Source: JAJRRH01 sp047638815 (GTDB lineage Bacteria; Bacteroidota; Bacteroidia; Flavobacteriales_D; JABDKJ01). Taken from it: a stretch of 64,000 nt of DNA. The position numbers were made by a program, and so were the translations under genes. Positions 11,263-20,342 of this stretch are shown here, piece after piece. The notes beneath the pieces were generated by a model that worked only from the letters and a program-made list of their open reading frames with translations, searched no databases and was not told the DNA's origin. Each line of letters begins with the position of its first letter. The stretch's first letter is position 1. The stretch lies in contig JBLIMR010000003.1 in assembly GCA_047638815.1 (NCBI GenBank), positions 1 through 64,000 on the forward strand, given 5' to 3'.

Positions 11263-11811
11263 TTATTCTTTTTCAACTTGCATATAGCCAAGTTCCAATG
11301 GTGTTTTTCTTCCAAAAATTTTCACCATTACTTTTAATTTTTTCTTCTCCTCATTTACCTCTTCTACAACACCACTAAAGTTATTGAATGGTCCATCCAT
11401 TACTTTAACAGGTTCTCCAACATGAAATTTAACACTTACTTCCGCATCACTTTCTGTTAGTTCATCCACCTTACCAAGCAATCTATTAACTTCTACTTGT
11501 CTCAGTGGCATTGGGTCTCCTCCTTTCTTTCCAGAAAGGAATCCCATTACATTGTTTATGCCTTTAATAACGTGAGGCACCTCACCAACCAAAGCTGCTT
11601 CAATAAGCACATACCCTGGCAAATAATTTCTTTCTTTAAGTACTTTCTTTCCGTTACGAACTTGATATACTTTTTCTGTAGGAATAAGGATTTGTTTTAC
11701 AAAATCCTTCAGATTATTTCTTTTTATTTCCAGTTCTATGGCTTCCTTAACCTTATTCTCTTTACCCCCAACAGCCCTTACAACATACCATTTCAATTCT
11801 TCCTTAGCCAT
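11263..11811 (-). CDS. nusG: Transcription termination/antitermination protein NusG
   Basis: The 182-residue product binds RNA polymerase and couples it to Rho or to the ribosome. The N-terminal NGN domain includes WYVVRAVGGKENKV (about 8-21) and LPGYVLIEAAL. The C-terminal KOW domain includes VGEPVKVMDGPFNNFSGVV. It starts 12 bases after the secE stop, the standard secE-nusG arrangement. Confidence 0.97.
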   Translation of the reverse strand: MAKEELKWYVVRAVGGKENKVKEAIELEIKRNNLKDFVKQILIPTEKVYQVRNGKKVLKERNYLPGYVLIEAALVGEVPHVIKGINNVMGFLSGKKGGDPMPLRQVEVNRLLGKVDELTESDAEVSVKFHVGEPVKVMDGPFNNFSGVVEEVNEEKKKLKVMVKIFGRKTPLELGYMQVEKE

Positions 11812-11823
11812 CTCTAATTTGTA

Positions 11824-12042
11824 TTAAGCAATAAAATCATAAATCCATCCTAAGATACCTTTCCAAATTGAATCTTCACCATTCATTCCGAACACATAGT
11901 CCATAACAAACACGATCATTGCAATAATAACGGAAGCTATAAGTACCACAATAGCACTTGACTGTAAGTCAGGCCACGCTGGCCATGTAACTTTAGTTGC
12001 TAGTTCTTTATAAGATTCGTTAACGTAAGTTCTAAGTGACAT
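11824..12042 (-). CDS. secE: Preprotein translocase subunit SecE
   Basis: The 72-residue product is a single-span inner-membrane protein that clamps SecY in the general export channel. The amphipathic segment ESYKELATKVTWPAW is the conserved SecE signature and is followed by one transmembrane helix (about 29-49). The length is typical of short bacterial SecE. It lies between tRNA-Trp and nusG. Confidence 0.93.
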   Translation of the reverse strand: MSLRTYVNESYKELATKVTWPAWPDLQSSAIVVLIASVIIAMIVFVMDYVFGMNGEDSIWKGILGWIYDFIA

Positions 12043-12139
12043 AATTTCTATTTTTTCTCAAATTGACAGCGACAGAATCTCTGGCAATCATTTTTACTAT
12101 AAATGCGGAGAGAAACAATCTATCCACACGTTATCAATG

Positions 12140-12212
12140 CACGGGCGGAGAGACTCGAACTCCCGACACCTGGTGTTGGAGACCAGTGCTCTGCCAACTG
12201 AGCTACGCCCGT
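12140..12212 (-). tRNA. tRNA-Trp (CCA anticodon)
   Basis: The minus strand folds into a full cloverleaf. The acceptor stem is ACGGGCG/CGCCCGT and the anticodon loop CTCCAAC contains CCA. The T arm is GGGAG-TTCGAGT-CTCTC and the discriminator base is G. The 3' CCA is not encoded. It sits between tuf and secE, an arrangement common in Bacteroidota. Confidence 0.95.
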
Positions 12213-12226
12213 AGATTAATATAGGT

Positions 12227-12257
12227 AAAGGTGAGCCGTTAAAAACAGCTCACCTTT
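12227..12257 (-). terminator. Hairpin after tuf (possible terminator or processing site)
   Basis: AAAGGTGAGC and GCTCACCTTT form a perfect 10-bp stem around an 11-base loop between tuf and tRNA-Trp. No strong U tract follows on the minus strand, so it may be a partial terminator or an end-processing hairpin rather than a full stop. Transcripts reading through would supply tRNA-Trp and secE. Confidence 0.5.
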
Positions 12258-12279
12258 CCAATATTAAAATATTGTAATA

Positions 12280-13467
12280 CTACTCGATTATATCAGTAAC
12301 CTGACCAGCGCCTACGGTTCTACCACCCTCACGGATTGCAAAACGAAGACCTTGCTCCATAGCTACTGGCATGATCAAATGAACCTCGATAGACACATTG
12401 TCACCAGGCATTACCATTTCTCTTCCTTCACCAAGTATAATCTCACCTGTAACATCAAGAGTTCTCAAGTAAAACTGAGGTCTGTATTTGTTATGGAATG
12501 GAGTATGACGCCCACCCTCTTCTTTTTTCAAAACATAAATTTCAGCTTTGAATTTTTTATGAGGCTTAATAGAACCAGGCTTAGCAATAACCATCCCTCT
12601 CTTGATAGCAGTTTTCTCAACCCCTCTCAAAAGAATACCAACGTTATCACCAGCTTCACCTCTATCTAGAATCTTACGGAACATCTCAACTCCAGTACAT
12701 ACTGACTTTAAGTTTTCCTCTTGAAGACCGATAATATCTACCTCGTCTCCAGTGTTTACAACACCTTGTTCGATTCTACCAGTAGCAACTGTCCCTCTAC
12801 CTGTAATTGAGAATACATCCTCAACTGACATTAAGAAAGGCTTATCTACTTCTCTTGGCGGAATTTCAATCCAAGTGTCAACAGCTTCCATCAATTCAAT
12901 TACAGTAGCTGACCATTTTTCATCTCCGTTCAATGCACCTAGTGCAGAACCTTGAATTACTGGAGAATTGTCACCATCGTATTCATAGAAAGAAAGAAGT
13001 TCTCTGATTTCCATTTCTACCAATTCAAGTAGTTCTGGATCATCAACCATATCCACTTTATTCATGAATACAACTATTCTTGGAATACCAACTTGTCTTC
13101 CAAGTAGAATATGCTCTCTAGTTTGAGGCATTGGTCCATCTGTAGAAGCTACAACAAGTATGGCGCCATCCATTTGAGCAGCACCAGTTACCATGTTCTT
13201 TACGTAATCCGCGTGACCTGGACAGTCAACGTGGGCGTAATGCCTATTAGCAGTTGAATATTCAACGTGAGAAGAGTTAATTGTAATCCCTCTTTCTTTT
13301 TCTTCAGGGGCATTATCAATTGAAGCAAAATCTTGTGCTTCAGAAAAGCCTGCGGCTGCTAGCACCGAAGTAATTGCTGCTGTTAATGTTGTTTTACCGT
13401 GATCAACGTGACCAATGGTGCCGATATTAACATGCGGCTTTGAACGATCATAGGTTTCTTTAGCCAT
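12280..13467 (-). CDS. tuf: Translation elongation factor Tu
   Basis: The 395-residue GTPase delivers aminoacyl-tRNA to the ribosome. G1 is GHVDHGKT (19-26), G3 is DCPGHADY and G4 is NKVD. The effector segment [14 protein letters not shown] is present. Domains II and III follow, including [13 protein letters not shown] and a C-terminal GAGQVTDI. Only one tuf copy is seen in this window. It lies downstream of four tRNA genes on the same strand and upstream of tRNA-Trp, so it is probably in one long transcript with them. Confidence 0.98.
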   Translation of the reverse strand: MAKETYDRSKPHVNIGTIGHVDHGKTTLTAAITSVLAAAGFSEAQDFASIDNAPEEKERGITINSSHVEYSTANRHYAHVDCPGHADYVKNMVTGAAQMDGAILVVASTDGPMPQTREHILLGRQVGIPRIVVFMNKVDMVDDPELLELVEMEIRELLSFYEYDGDNSPVIQGSALGALNGDEKWSATVIELMEAVDTWIEIPPREVDKPFLMSVEDVFSITGRGTVATGRIEQGVVNTGDEVDIIGLQEENLKSVCTGVEMFRKILDRGEAGDNVGILLRGVEKTAIKRGMVIAKPGSIKPHKKFKAEIYVLKKEEGGRHTPFHNKYRPQFYLRTLDVTGEIILGEGREMVMPGDNVSIEVHLIMPVAMEQGLRFAIREGGRTVGAGQVTDIIE

Positions 13468-13624
13468 AGCTACTAATTTTTATTTTCTGTTTATATTAAT
13501 TAAATTGTTTTCTCTTCTTCACTACAAAATAGTCGAGTCAATGTACGTCTTGATTTCCTTAATATACTAATCCGTAAAGATTAATATTTTCAGAGATCGT
13601 TCAAAACCTACATTTTCTCTTTAG

Positions 13625-13696
<72 letters not shown>

Positions 13697-13711
13697 CGGT
13701 AATTATCTTTG

Positions 13712-13784
13712 AGCGGGAGACGAGACTCGAACCCGCGACCCTCACCTTGGAAGGGTGATGCTCTACCAACTGAGCTACTCCCGC
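13712..13784 (-). tRNA. tRNA-Gly (TCC anticodon)
   Basis: The acceptor stem GCGGGAG/CTCCCGC is perfect. The anticodon loop CTTCCAA contains TCC. The D arm (GCTCAGTTGGTAGAGC) and T loop (TTCGAGT) are canonical. It lies 15 bases upstream of tRNA-Thr(GGT). Confidence 0.96.
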
Positions 13785-13818
13785 TTAACTATTTTGCTTA
13801 TTTCAAATAACTTTCAAG

Positions 13819-13901
13819 TGGGGAGAGAAGGATTCGAACCTTCGAAGGTATAAACCAACAGAGTTACAGTCTGTCCTCGTTGACCGCTTGAGTATCTCCC
13901 C
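13819..13901 (-). tRNA. tRNA-Tyr (GTA anticodon)
   Basis: This is a class II tRNA with a long variable arm. The acceptor stem is GGGGAGA/TCTCCCC, the anticodon loop CTGTAAC contains GTA, the T loop is TTCGAAT and the discriminator is A. It belongs to the same minus-strand tRNA array. Confidence 0.95.
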
Positions 13902-14013
13902 AAAAAAATATAATGAGGAGTCTCTAGAAATAATCCGAAGACTATTTTCTTTGTAAAAGCAAGTAAGTATGACTTTTCATATCTTCTTTCTATTACAACT
14001 CCCCAATATGTAG

Positions 14014-14087
14014 AGCCGATGGAGGGACTCGAACCCCCGACCTGCTGATTACAAATCAGCTGCTCTAGCCAGCTGAGCTACATCGGC
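14014..14087 (-). tRNA. tRNA-Thr (TGT anticodon)
   Basis: The acceptor stem GCCGATG/CATCGGC is perfect. The anticodon loop TTTGTAA contains TGT. The D and T arms are canonical and the discriminator is U. It is first in the array, about 50 bases downstream of the nested promoter at 14136-14166. Confidence 0.96.
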
Positions 14088-14099
14088 AATATTGACTGC

Positions 14100-14138
14100 A
14101 AAAAAAATTGCAGACCCTCTTTTTAAAAAGGTCTGCAA
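14100..14138 (-). terminator. Rho-independent terminator after hpf
   Basis: On the minus strand TTGCAGACC (14138-14130) pairs with GGTCTGCAA (14116-14108) and is followed by T8 (14107-14100). It would end xerC-hpf transcripts just before the tRNA array. Its upstream arm overlaps the -7 element of the next promoter. Confidence 0.85.
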
Positions 14139-14166
14139 ATGTATGAAAGATTTTATTAGTTGCAAA
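14136..14166 (-). promoter_or_regulatory. Promoter of the tRNA-tuf operon, overlapping the hpf terminator
   Basis: TTTG (14166-14163), exactly 19 bases, then TACATTTG (14143-14136) is a full consensus match. A start site about 5-7 bases further on falls near 14130. Transcripts from here would therefore lack the first arm of the terminator hairpin and escape it, while hpf read-through RNA would be stopped. The escape mechanism is inferred from geometry. Confidence 0.75.
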
Positions 14167-14197
14167 CATAAATTATGTTCTTTTTTAACCAACTAAT

Positions 14198-14491
14198 TTA
14201 TTTGAATTTTTCCTTGCGTTTTAGGATCTGTCTTCTTAGTGCATCAACCGCTTCATCCGTAGCCTCTTCAAAGCTTTTGCATTGTTTTTTTGAGAACAAA
14301 TCGTTGCCTGGAATATTAATTTTTATCTCCACAACTTTGTTCGTCAGGCTACTTTCGTTTTCCAGTTTCAGAAAAACTTCAGAATTTGTGATGTTCTTGT
14401 GGTATTGTTTTAGCTTTTCAAGTCGAATTTTTATAAAGTCTATTAGTTTGATGTCAGCATCAAAATGAACTGAATGAACGTCTATTTGCAT
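14198..14491 (-). CDS. hpf: Ribosome hibernation promoting factor, short form (HPF/RaiA family)
   Basis: The 97-residue product belongs to the short HPF/YfiA family, which binds the decoding centre of idle ribosomes. It opens with MQIDVHSVHFDAD and contains a lysine-rich RNA-facing surface (VEIKINIPGNDLF, then SFEEATDEAVDALRRQI). It lacks the long C-terminal domain of long HPF. It begins 30 bases after xerC on the same strand, and a strong terminator follows. I cannot tell HPF from RaiA by sequence alone, so the symbol is approximate. Confidence 0.85.
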   Translation of the reverse strand: MQIDVHSVHFDADIKLIDFIKIRLEKLKQYHKNITNSEVFLKLENESSLTNKVVEIKINIPGNDLFSKKQCKSFEEATDEAVDALRRQILKRKEKFK

Positions 14492-14521
14492 ATGTATTTT
14501 GTTTTAAGCGTTAAACATTGC

Positions 14522-15403
14522 TCAACCTCTCGGATGAGCTTGACTATGTGTTTTTTTTAATTTTTCTATTGTATTGTGGGTATACACCTGAGTAGCCGCA
14601 AGACTGGCGTGTCCCAACAATTCTTTGATAGCATATATGTCTGCTCCATGGTTCAGCATATGTGTGGCAAAGGTATGCCGCAGTACGTGCGGGCTCTTTT
14701 TAGCTTTGGTTGTTACCGTACTAAGATACTTATTTACTTTACGATATACAAATTTTTCATAGAGCTTAGCACCACTATCTAGTTGAATCAGGTAATCCGA
14801 ATACTCCTCCCCTACCCTATCTCGAAGTGCTAGATATTCATTGATGATCAATATTATATTATGATGTAAAGGCACAATGCGCTCTTTATTCCTCTTTCCG
14901 AGCACTCTAATTGTCCCAGCAGATAAATCACAGTCTGACATTTTGAGATTAATCAATTCAGAAAGGCGAATGCCACATGCATATAAAAGAGCTATGATCA
15001 ATCGATCTCTTCTGCCCGCCAAATCATCATCAAAAATCGATTCATTTATAAATAGCTCCTTCATCTTGTTTTCTTCAACGAAATCCGGAAGCCTTTGTTT
15101 TACTTTTGGCGTCTTAACTTTTCCTACAGGATTATCTTTACGATATTCTATCTTCTCCAAGTACTTAAAGAAGCTATTAATGGATGATCTTTTCCTGTTA
15201 ATGGTCCTAGCGGAAACATCTTCTTCTATAAGTGACACCACCCAACTCCTAATCATCAACGCCATAGCATCTTGCGGATCACTCAGCTCATATGTCAATC
15301 TCAAAAAATTACCAAATTGATTTAAATCCGTTCGATATGAAGTTAATGTGTGCTTAGAATATCGTTTTTCTTTTTCAATGTACTGTAGAAAGTTATCTAT
15401 CAT
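14522..15403 (-). CDS. xerC: Tyrosine recombinase, XerC/XerD family
   Basis: The product is a site-specific recombinase of the kind that resolves chromosome dimers at dif. Numbered from ATG at 15403 (293 residues), the catalytic set is complete: Arg146 (CGIRLSEL), His239 and Arg242 (HVLRHTFA), His265 (LLGHAS) and Tyr274 (QVYTH). The N-terminal SAM-like core-binding domain is present. I prefer this ATG over a TTG 12 bases upstream, which would lie inside the U tract of the rpsU terminator. Position beside rpsU and hpf is usual for a housekeeping Xer protein in Bacteroidota. XerC versus XerD cannot be settled here. Confidence 0.88.
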   Translation of the reverse strand: MIDNFLQYIEKEKRYSKHTLTSYRTDLNQFGNFLRLTYELSDPQDAMALMIRSWVVSLIEEDVSARTINRKRSSINSFFKYLEKIEYRKDNPVGKVKTPKVKQRLPDFVEENKMKELFINESIFDDDLAGRRDRLIIALLYACGIRLSELINLKMSDCDLSAGTIRVLGKRNKERIVPLHHNIILIINEYLALRDRVGEEYSDYLIQLDSGAKLYEKFVYRKVNKYLSTVTTKAKKSPHVLRHTFATHMLNHGADIYAIKELLGHASLAATQVYTHNTIEKLKKTHSQAHPRG

Positions 15404-15410
15404 GCTTAAA

Positions 15411-15443
15411 AACAAAAAGGGCGGAAGATCAAATCTTCCGCCC
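15411..15443 (-). terminator. Rho-independent terminator of rpsU
   Basis: GGGCGGAAGAT and ATCTTCCGCCC form a perfect 11-bp stem with a 3-base loop, followed on the minus strand by TTTTTGTT. It ends rpsU transcripts and stops only 7 bases before the xerC start codon. xerC must therefore use read-through or a promoter inside this structure. Confidence 0.92.
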
Positions 15444-15466
15444 TAAATATAAATATTCTTAGAAAC

Positions 15467-15658
15467 TTAACTATCCTTTGAATTCAAATCTTGGATATAA
15501 GTTGCTTTCTTAACTTCTTCTCTTCTCAATACCGAAGGTTTAGTAAACTGTTGTCTGGCACGCAAATGCCTAACAACTTTAGTACTGTTGTATTTTTTCT
15601 TGTAACGCTTAAGCGCTCTCTCGATGTTTTCGCCTTCTTTTACTGGTATAATTAGCAT
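15467..15658 (-). CDS. rpsU: 30S ribosomal protein S21
   Basis: The 63-residue basic product is S21, a late-assembling 30S protein near the anti-Shine-Dalgarno region. It begins MLIIPVKEGENIERALKRYK, and the basic segment VRHLRARQQF is typical. In Bacteroidota S21 is thought to help sequester the 16S tail, consistent with scarce SD sites. It has its own consensus promoter and a strong terminator, so it is monocistronic. Confidence 0.95.
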   Translation of the reverse strand: MLIIPVKEGENIERALKRYKKKYNSTKVVRHLRARQQFTKPSVLRREEVKKATYIQDLNSKDS

Positions 15659-15685
15659 TCTCTTTATTTAATTTTATTCGGGCTG

Positions 15686-15716
15686 CAAATATATATGTAA
15701 TTTTAATTCTGTCAAA
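15686..15716 (-). promoter_or_regulatory. Promoter of rpsU
   Basis: TTTG (15716-15713), 19 bases, then TATATTTG (15693-15686) is a full match to the Bacteroidota consensus. It lies 28 bases upstream of the rpsU ATG. Confidence 0.8.
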
Positions 15717-15795
15717 AGAAAATTTACTTTATTAATTGCAATCTGAAACCCTTGATTAACAATAGTTTTAGTTGGATATTGGATGAGATTCAATC

Positions 15796-16938
15796 TTATT
15801 CTTTGATCACTAGTCTTGAAATAACCAATTTTTGGATTTCGGACGTCCCCTCTCCTATTGTACAAAGCTTAGAATCTCTGTAGAATTTCTCTACAGGATA
15901 ATCCTTCGTATACCCATAACCTCCAAATATTTGTACCGCTTCATTGGCAACTTTCACCGAAACCTCAGATGCATATAGCTTTGCCATTGCACCTTCTTTG
16001 GTCATTTTCTGTTTCTTTTCCTTAAGATCAGCAGCTTTGAATAGCATCAGTTCCGAAGCTTCAATCTGCATTGCCATGTCAGCCAACTTAAAAGCTATTG
16101 CTTGAAAAGAACTAATCGGCTTGCCAAATTGCTCTCTTTCTTTAGAGTATTGTAAAGCGGCTTTGTATGCACCTCTAGCAATTCCCAATGAAAGGGCTCC
16201 AATTGAAATCCTTCCGCCATCTAATATTTTCAAGGCCTGAATAAATCCATCACCTTCTTTTCCAAGTAAATTCTCTTTTGGCACTCTGCAATTGTCAAAA
16301 AACAAACCTGCAGTTTCCGATGCTCGCATACCGAGCTTATTCTCTTTTTTACCTCCTGTAAACCCTGGAGTTCCTTTATCAATGATGAGTGCTGACATAC
16401 CATGCGAATCTCCCTTTTCACCAGTTCTTACCATCACCACAGCAACATCACCTGATATCGCATGGGTTATGAAATTTTTAGAACCGTTAACCACATAGTG
16501 GTCGCCATCTAACACAGCAGTTGTATTCATGCCACCAGCATCAGATCCTGTTCCAGTCTCGGTCAATCCCCAAGCTCCAATCCATTCTGCTGTCGCCAAC
16601 TTAGGAAGGTATCTTTTCTTTTGTTCTTCGTTTCCAAATTGCAATATATGACCGGTACACAATGAGTTATGGGCCGCAACTGATAAACCAATTGAACCAC
16701 AAACCTGAGAGATCTCATCTATCACCGTGATGTAATCGAAGTAAGACATTCCAGAACCACCATACTCTTGTGGCACAAGGACTCCCATTAATCCTAGTTC
16801 TCCCAATTTTTTGAAGACATGAACAGGAAACTCCTGACTCTCATCCCACTTCATAAAATCAGGTCTAATTTCTTTTTCACAGAAATCGCGCACCATTTGC
16901 GCTATCATTTCTTGATTTTCAGTTTTATCTAAATCCAT
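15796..16938 (-). CDS. Acyl-CoA dehydrogenase
   Basis: The 380-residue flavoprotein oxidises acyl-CoA to enoyl-CoA and passes electrons to ETF. The FAD/substrate segment [17 protein letters not shown] (about 124-140) and the C-terminal [20 protein letters not shown] are signatures of the family. The length is that of short- or branched-chain acyl-CoA dehydrogenases. Substrate specificity is not decidable by eye. It starts 2 bases after the apt stop codon, so it is in the operon with apt and the helix-hairpin-helix gene. Confidence 0.92.
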   Translation of the reverse strand: MDLDKTENQEMIAQMVRDFCEKEIRPDFMKWDESQEFPVHVFKKLGELGLMGVLVPQEYGGSGMSYFDYITVIDEISQVCGSIGLSVAAHNSLCTGHILQFGNEEQKKRYLPKLATAEWIGAWGLTETGTGSDAGGMNTTAVLDGDHYVVNGSKNFITHAISGDVAVVMVRTGEKGDSHGMSALIIDKGTPGFTGGKKENKLGMRASETAGLFFDNCRVPKENLLGKEGDGFIQALKILDGGRISIGALSLGIARGAYKAALQYSKEREQFGKPISSFQAIAFKLADMAMQIEASELMLFKAADLKEKKQKMTKEGAMAKLYASEVSVKVANEAVQIFGGYGYTKDYPVEKFYRDSKLCTIGEGTSEIQKLVISRLVIKE

Positions 16939-16939
16939 A

Positions 16940-17470
16940 CTAATAGGTAATAAGCTTTATGTTGTTCTCTGAATATTTTTTTAAACTCTCTTGGCCATTT
17001 AAAAATGCAAGCTCCACAAGAAAAGAAAATCCGGCTACTTTCGCACCTTCCATTTGAATTAGTTCTGAAGCTGCCTTGGCTGTTCCTCCCGTTGCTAATA
17101 AATCATCATGCACCAATACATTCCATTCTGGTTTGATTGATTCTTTGTGCACTTCGATTTCGGCTGAGCCATACTCCAAATCGTATTTATAAGAAACCGT
17201 CTTGTAAGGCAGCTTACCTTTTTTACGCACTGTAATAAAGGGTACCCCCATGGCTATGGCCAAAGGCATTCCAAATAAGAAACCTCTACTCTCCACGCCA
17301 GCAATTGCGTCAATATTTAAATGTGATATCTTTTCTTTAAATTCCTGAACGATGTCGCCACATAGAATTGCATCTTCCAAGACAGGAGTGATGTCTTTGA
17401 ACATGATTCCCGGCTTAGGGAAATCAGGGACATCCCTTATTGCATCTGCTATTCTTTCGCTAATCGTCAT
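16940..17470 (-). CDS. apt: Adenine phosphoribosyltransferase
   Basis: The 176-residue enzyme salvages adenine to AMP using PRPP. The PRPP-binding loop [17 protein letters not shown] is clear, and the opening [15 protein letters not shown] and [11 protein letters not shown] are characteristic. The length is normal. The start overlaps the end of the helix-hairpin-helix gene by 11 bases, and acyl-CoA dehydrogenase follows at once, so the three are translationally coupled. Confidence 0.95.
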   Translation of the reverse strand: MTISERIADAIRDVPDFPKPGIMFKDITPVLEDAILCGDIVQEFKEKISHLNIDAIAGVESRGFLFGMPLAIAMGVPFITVRKKGKLPYKTVSYKYDLEYGSAEIEVHKESIKPEWNVLVHDDLLATGGTAKAASELIQMEGAKVAGFSFLVELAFLNGQESLKKYSENNIKLITY

Positions 17471-18440
17471 TGACTTTTAAATAGGGTGCAATTTTACTGC
17501 TTAATTCATCACTTACCAAATGAGAATTTGTGATTTCGCCCACATTTTTGAACGGTCCGTGCATCTCACGATAATTTACAAGTGCACGTGCTATATCATA
17601 GGTGATGTATCTATTAAAAGCCAGCTCTTTATATGTGCATTCGTTGATATTAATCTTTGCAATCGCGGAACTATCAAACCAAACATATTTGACTAATGAG
17701 TCAATGCTTTCCTGATTGTCCTGCAATCCATAAATTTCAGAAAACTGCTCTTTATTGGCAATCCCACCCATGATCTCACGATACTTAATTATAGACTTTG
17801 CATAGTATGATCCAATACCATAAACATGTTTTAATTGAGCTGTATCAGCGGTGTTGATATTGATAGATTCTCGCACCAAAATAGATTTCTTTTTATAAAC
17901 GATCCTATCCTCCTCTGGAGATACCTGAGTCTCTTTAATTTTGTCTTTTGAAATGTTTTCTATTTTAATATATCGTTCTATCTCAGCGAGTTTATCATCA
18001 TCAACTACAAATAACTTTAGCAGATCCTTTTTCTTTTTGAAAACAACTCCCTTGCTCCGATAGTTAAGAATCGCCTGCGCTTGCTTTTGAGAAAACCCCA
18101 ACTGTTTCCAGTCCTCGAGACCAGCAATATTGGGGTCAATAATTCTTCGATTCAGGGCCTGCTTTTTATACTCCGAGCTCTTGCTTTTATCTTTTGAATT
18201 CGAGTATTTCTTATTAGGCCATTTTTTCTTTTCCCAGTAATTTTCTTCCAGAGTATCCTGTGTAGCTTTTAATATAGCCAGTTGATTTTGAACTTCGAAA
18301 TAATCGTATTCTTGCTTGGCGGATAGATCAAAAATGACCGATCGTCCAAGTAGGATTAAAAGAATTAATGCTATGAGAGCAAGGATACCTATTCGTTCAC
18401 TCTTAGTGAAAATGAACAAATTGGCTAAACCCTGTTTCAT
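17460..18440 (-). CDS. Membrane-anchored helix-hairpin-helix protein (ComEA-like)
   Basis: The 326-residue protein has one N-terminal transmembrane segment (IGILALIALILLILLG, about 18-33), a charged lysine-rich linker, and several helix-hairpin-helix repeats. One begins DPNIAGLEDWKQLGFSQKQA and another NINTADTAQLKHVYGIGS. A third near residues 260-320 is more divergent. This architecture resembles ComEA-like DNA-binding proteins anchored in the inner membrane. A role in DNA uptake or binding is inferred, not shown. It is the first gene of the operon with apt and the acyl-CoA dehydrogenase, 6 bases after the symporter stop. Confidence 0.75.
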   Translation of the reverse strand: MKQGLANLFIFTKSERIGILALIALILLILLGRSVIFDLSAKQEYDYFEVQNQLAILKATQDTLEENYWEKKKWPNKKYSNSKDKSKSSEYKKQALNRRIIDPNIAGLEDWKQLGFSQKQAQAILNYRSKGVVFKKKKDLLKLFVVDDDKLAEIERYIKIENISKDKIKETQVSPEEDRIVYKKKSILVRESININTADTAQLKHVYGIGSYYAKSIIKYREIMGGIANKEQFSEIYGLQDNQESIDSLVKYVWFDSSAIAKININECTYKELAFNRYITYDIARALVNYREMHGPFKNVGEITNSHLVSDELSSKIAPYLKVNDD

Positions 18441-18446
18441 TGAAGT

Positions 18447-20117
18447 CTATTTTTTTATCGCGGCTAAATATCTTTTCAACTCCTTCTTTACCACGGGCAT
18501 TAAGAAGAATAGACCAACCATGTTTGGAAACACCATTGCGAAAATCATTGCGTCTGAAAATGCCCATATTGAACTCATGTTTGCAGAAGCACCAATGATG
18601 ACAAATATTAAAAAGAGCAGCTTGTACACTAAGTCAGACATTTTCCCCCTACCGAATAAAAACATCCATGACTGCAATCCGTAATATGACCATGAAATCA
18701 TCGTTGAAACAGCAAATAGTACTACTGCTATTGTGAGAAATATATCCGAGAAGGGAATGTATTTTTCAAAAGCTTTAGCAGTGATACCTGCACCCTCATA
18801 TAACTCACCATCTATCATGACTTTTTGGTTCACATCCTCATAAACCCTATCTCCCACGGTAACATCAAAAGTACCATCGACTTGTTCTATTCTATTTGGA
18901 ATTTCTCCATATGTAAAGGCTCCGGAACCCATTTCCTCAGCGGTCCCAAGGTTAAACATTACAATAACCAATGCCGTCATTGTGCATATAACAACTGTGT
19001 CAATGAACGGCTCAAGAAGAGCTACTAATCCTTCAGAGGCAGAATACTTCGTTTTCACAGCAGAATGAGCAATAGAGGCAGAACCAGCACCCGCTTCATT
19101 TGAGAATGCGGCTCTTTTAAATCCAACAAGAAGAACACCTATCAGCCCACCTACTCCAATTGCCGTTGGATTAAAGGCTTCTCTGAAAATAAGTGAAATT
19201 GCGTCATCAATAAGTGAAAAATTACTTAGAATGATATAGAGACAGGCCACAATGTAAAGCACCGCCATAAATGGCACCACCTTTTCCGTTACTGAAGCGA
19301 TTCTCTTTATTCCACCAATTATTATGATTCCAACTAGTATGGCTAAAACAAGCCCTATAAAAAATCCAGCACTCGCACTTTCTAAACCGATCAGATCTTT
19401 TAAAACAATAGTTGCTTGATTAGATTGAGCAGCGTTACCACCACCAAAAGATCCTCCAATACAGAATATTGCAAAGAGTACTGCAGTGATTTTTCCCAGT
19501 ACAGCGAAGCCTTTCTCCTTTAGCCCCTTGCTCAAATAATACATCGGTCCTCCGTAGACTGTCCCATCTTCTCCAATATCTCTATACTGAACACCAAGGG
19601 TACACTCAACAAATTTTGTAGACATCCCGATTAGACCACAGACAATCATCCAGAAAGTTGCGCCAGGACCGCCTAGAGCTATAGCCAATGCAACTCCAGC
19701 AATATTCCCATTTCCTACTGTCCCAGAAACGGCTGTGGCTAGTGCTTGGAAATGAGTCACCTCCCCATCCTTGCTTTCATCCTTAATTGTATCAGGAATA
19801 TCTCCATCAATAGCCATGTCTGTTTTTTCCAAACCATGACCATCCACATGATCAAACTTTCCTCGAACAACATTGATAGCCGTCCTGAAATGTCTAATAT
19901 TTACAAAGCCAAAGTATATCGTGAAAAAGGCAGCACTAGCGACCAAAAGAATAATTACAAATGGGGTACCAGGAGCTATTTCAAAAAAGATAACACTGCT
20001 GAAAAAATCAGAGATTGGCTTGAAAGCTTGGTTGATTTTTTCGTCTAATCCCATTTCTTGGGCGAAGGTGAGTGCAGGAATCAATAGCGCAATTAAAATA
20101 GTCGTAATTCTTTTCAT
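18447..20117 (-). CDS. Alanine/glycine:cation symporter (AGCS family)
   Basis: The 556-residue protein has about ten membrane segments and the AGCS hallmarks: VSGTVGNGNIAGVALAI (about 129-145), MYYLSKGL, and KRAAFSNEAGAGSASIAHSA. It imports small neutral amino acids with sodium. Two features differ from typical members. An N-terminal signal-peptide-like segment ends in TFAQ, and a polar insertion (about residues 405-445) sits between late helices. Both occur in Bacteroidota relatives to my knowledge. It is followed directly by the helix-hairpin-helix gene. Confidence 0.9.
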   Translation of the reverse strand: MKRITTILIALLIPALTFAQEMGLDEKINQAFKPISDFFSSVIFFEIAPGTPFVIILLVASAAFFTIYFGFVNIRHFRTAINVVRGKFDHVDGHGLEKTDMAIDGDIPDTIKDESKDGEVTHFQALATAVSGTVGNGNIAGVALAIALGGPGATFWMIVCGLIGMSTKFVECTLGVQYRDIGEDGTVYGGPMYYLSKGLKEKGFAVLGKITAVLFAIFCIGGSFGGGNAAQSNQATIVLKDLIGLESASAGFFIGLVLAILVGIIIIGGIKRIASVTEKVVPFMAVLYIVACLYIILSNFSLIDDAISLIFREAFNPTAIGVGGLIGVLLVGFKRAAFSNEAGAGSASIAHSAVKTKYSASEGLVALLEPFIDTVVICTMTALVIVMFNLGTAEEMGSGAFTYGEIPNRIEQVDGTFDVTVGDRVYEDVNQKVMIDGELYEGAGITAKAFEKYIPFSDIFLTIAVVLFAVSTMISWSYYGLQSWMFLFGRGKMSDLVYKLLFLIFVIIGASANMSSIWAFSDAMIFAMVFPNMVGLFFLMPVVKKELKRYLAAIKK

Positions 20118-20342
20118 ACTTATTCAGGATGTAGTCCTTTTACTAGGGGTTAGATATTAGTCTTAGCTAAACTTTTTTCAGTCGATCTGATCTGAATCAG
20201 GCACAAGATAGAAAAAAACTTCTATGAACCATAGCTGACGAAATGGAAAATGGACATTGATTAATTGGAAATGTAAAATTGAGAATTGAGAATAATCATC
20301 AATCTCCTCTATCAACAGGGAATCCAAATTGGGGCTTGGCTA
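20118..20342. other. Intergenic region, nothing recognised
   Basis: About 225 bases separate two minus-strand genes. It is AT-rich with a short direct repeat (ATTGAGAATTGAGAAT) and no reading frame, consensus promoter or terminator that I can support. Confidence 0.4.

Noticed and set aside
14163..14170. TATGTTTG as an alternative -7 element for the tRNA operon
   Set aside because: It matches TAnnTTTG but has no TTTG-like element 17-23 bases upstream. The TACATTTG downstream has a perfect partner.
15674..15865. 63-codon frame overlapping the end of the acyl-CoA dehydrogenase gene
   Set aside because: It mostly overlaps the conserved C-terminal coding region in another frame and spans the rpsU promoter.
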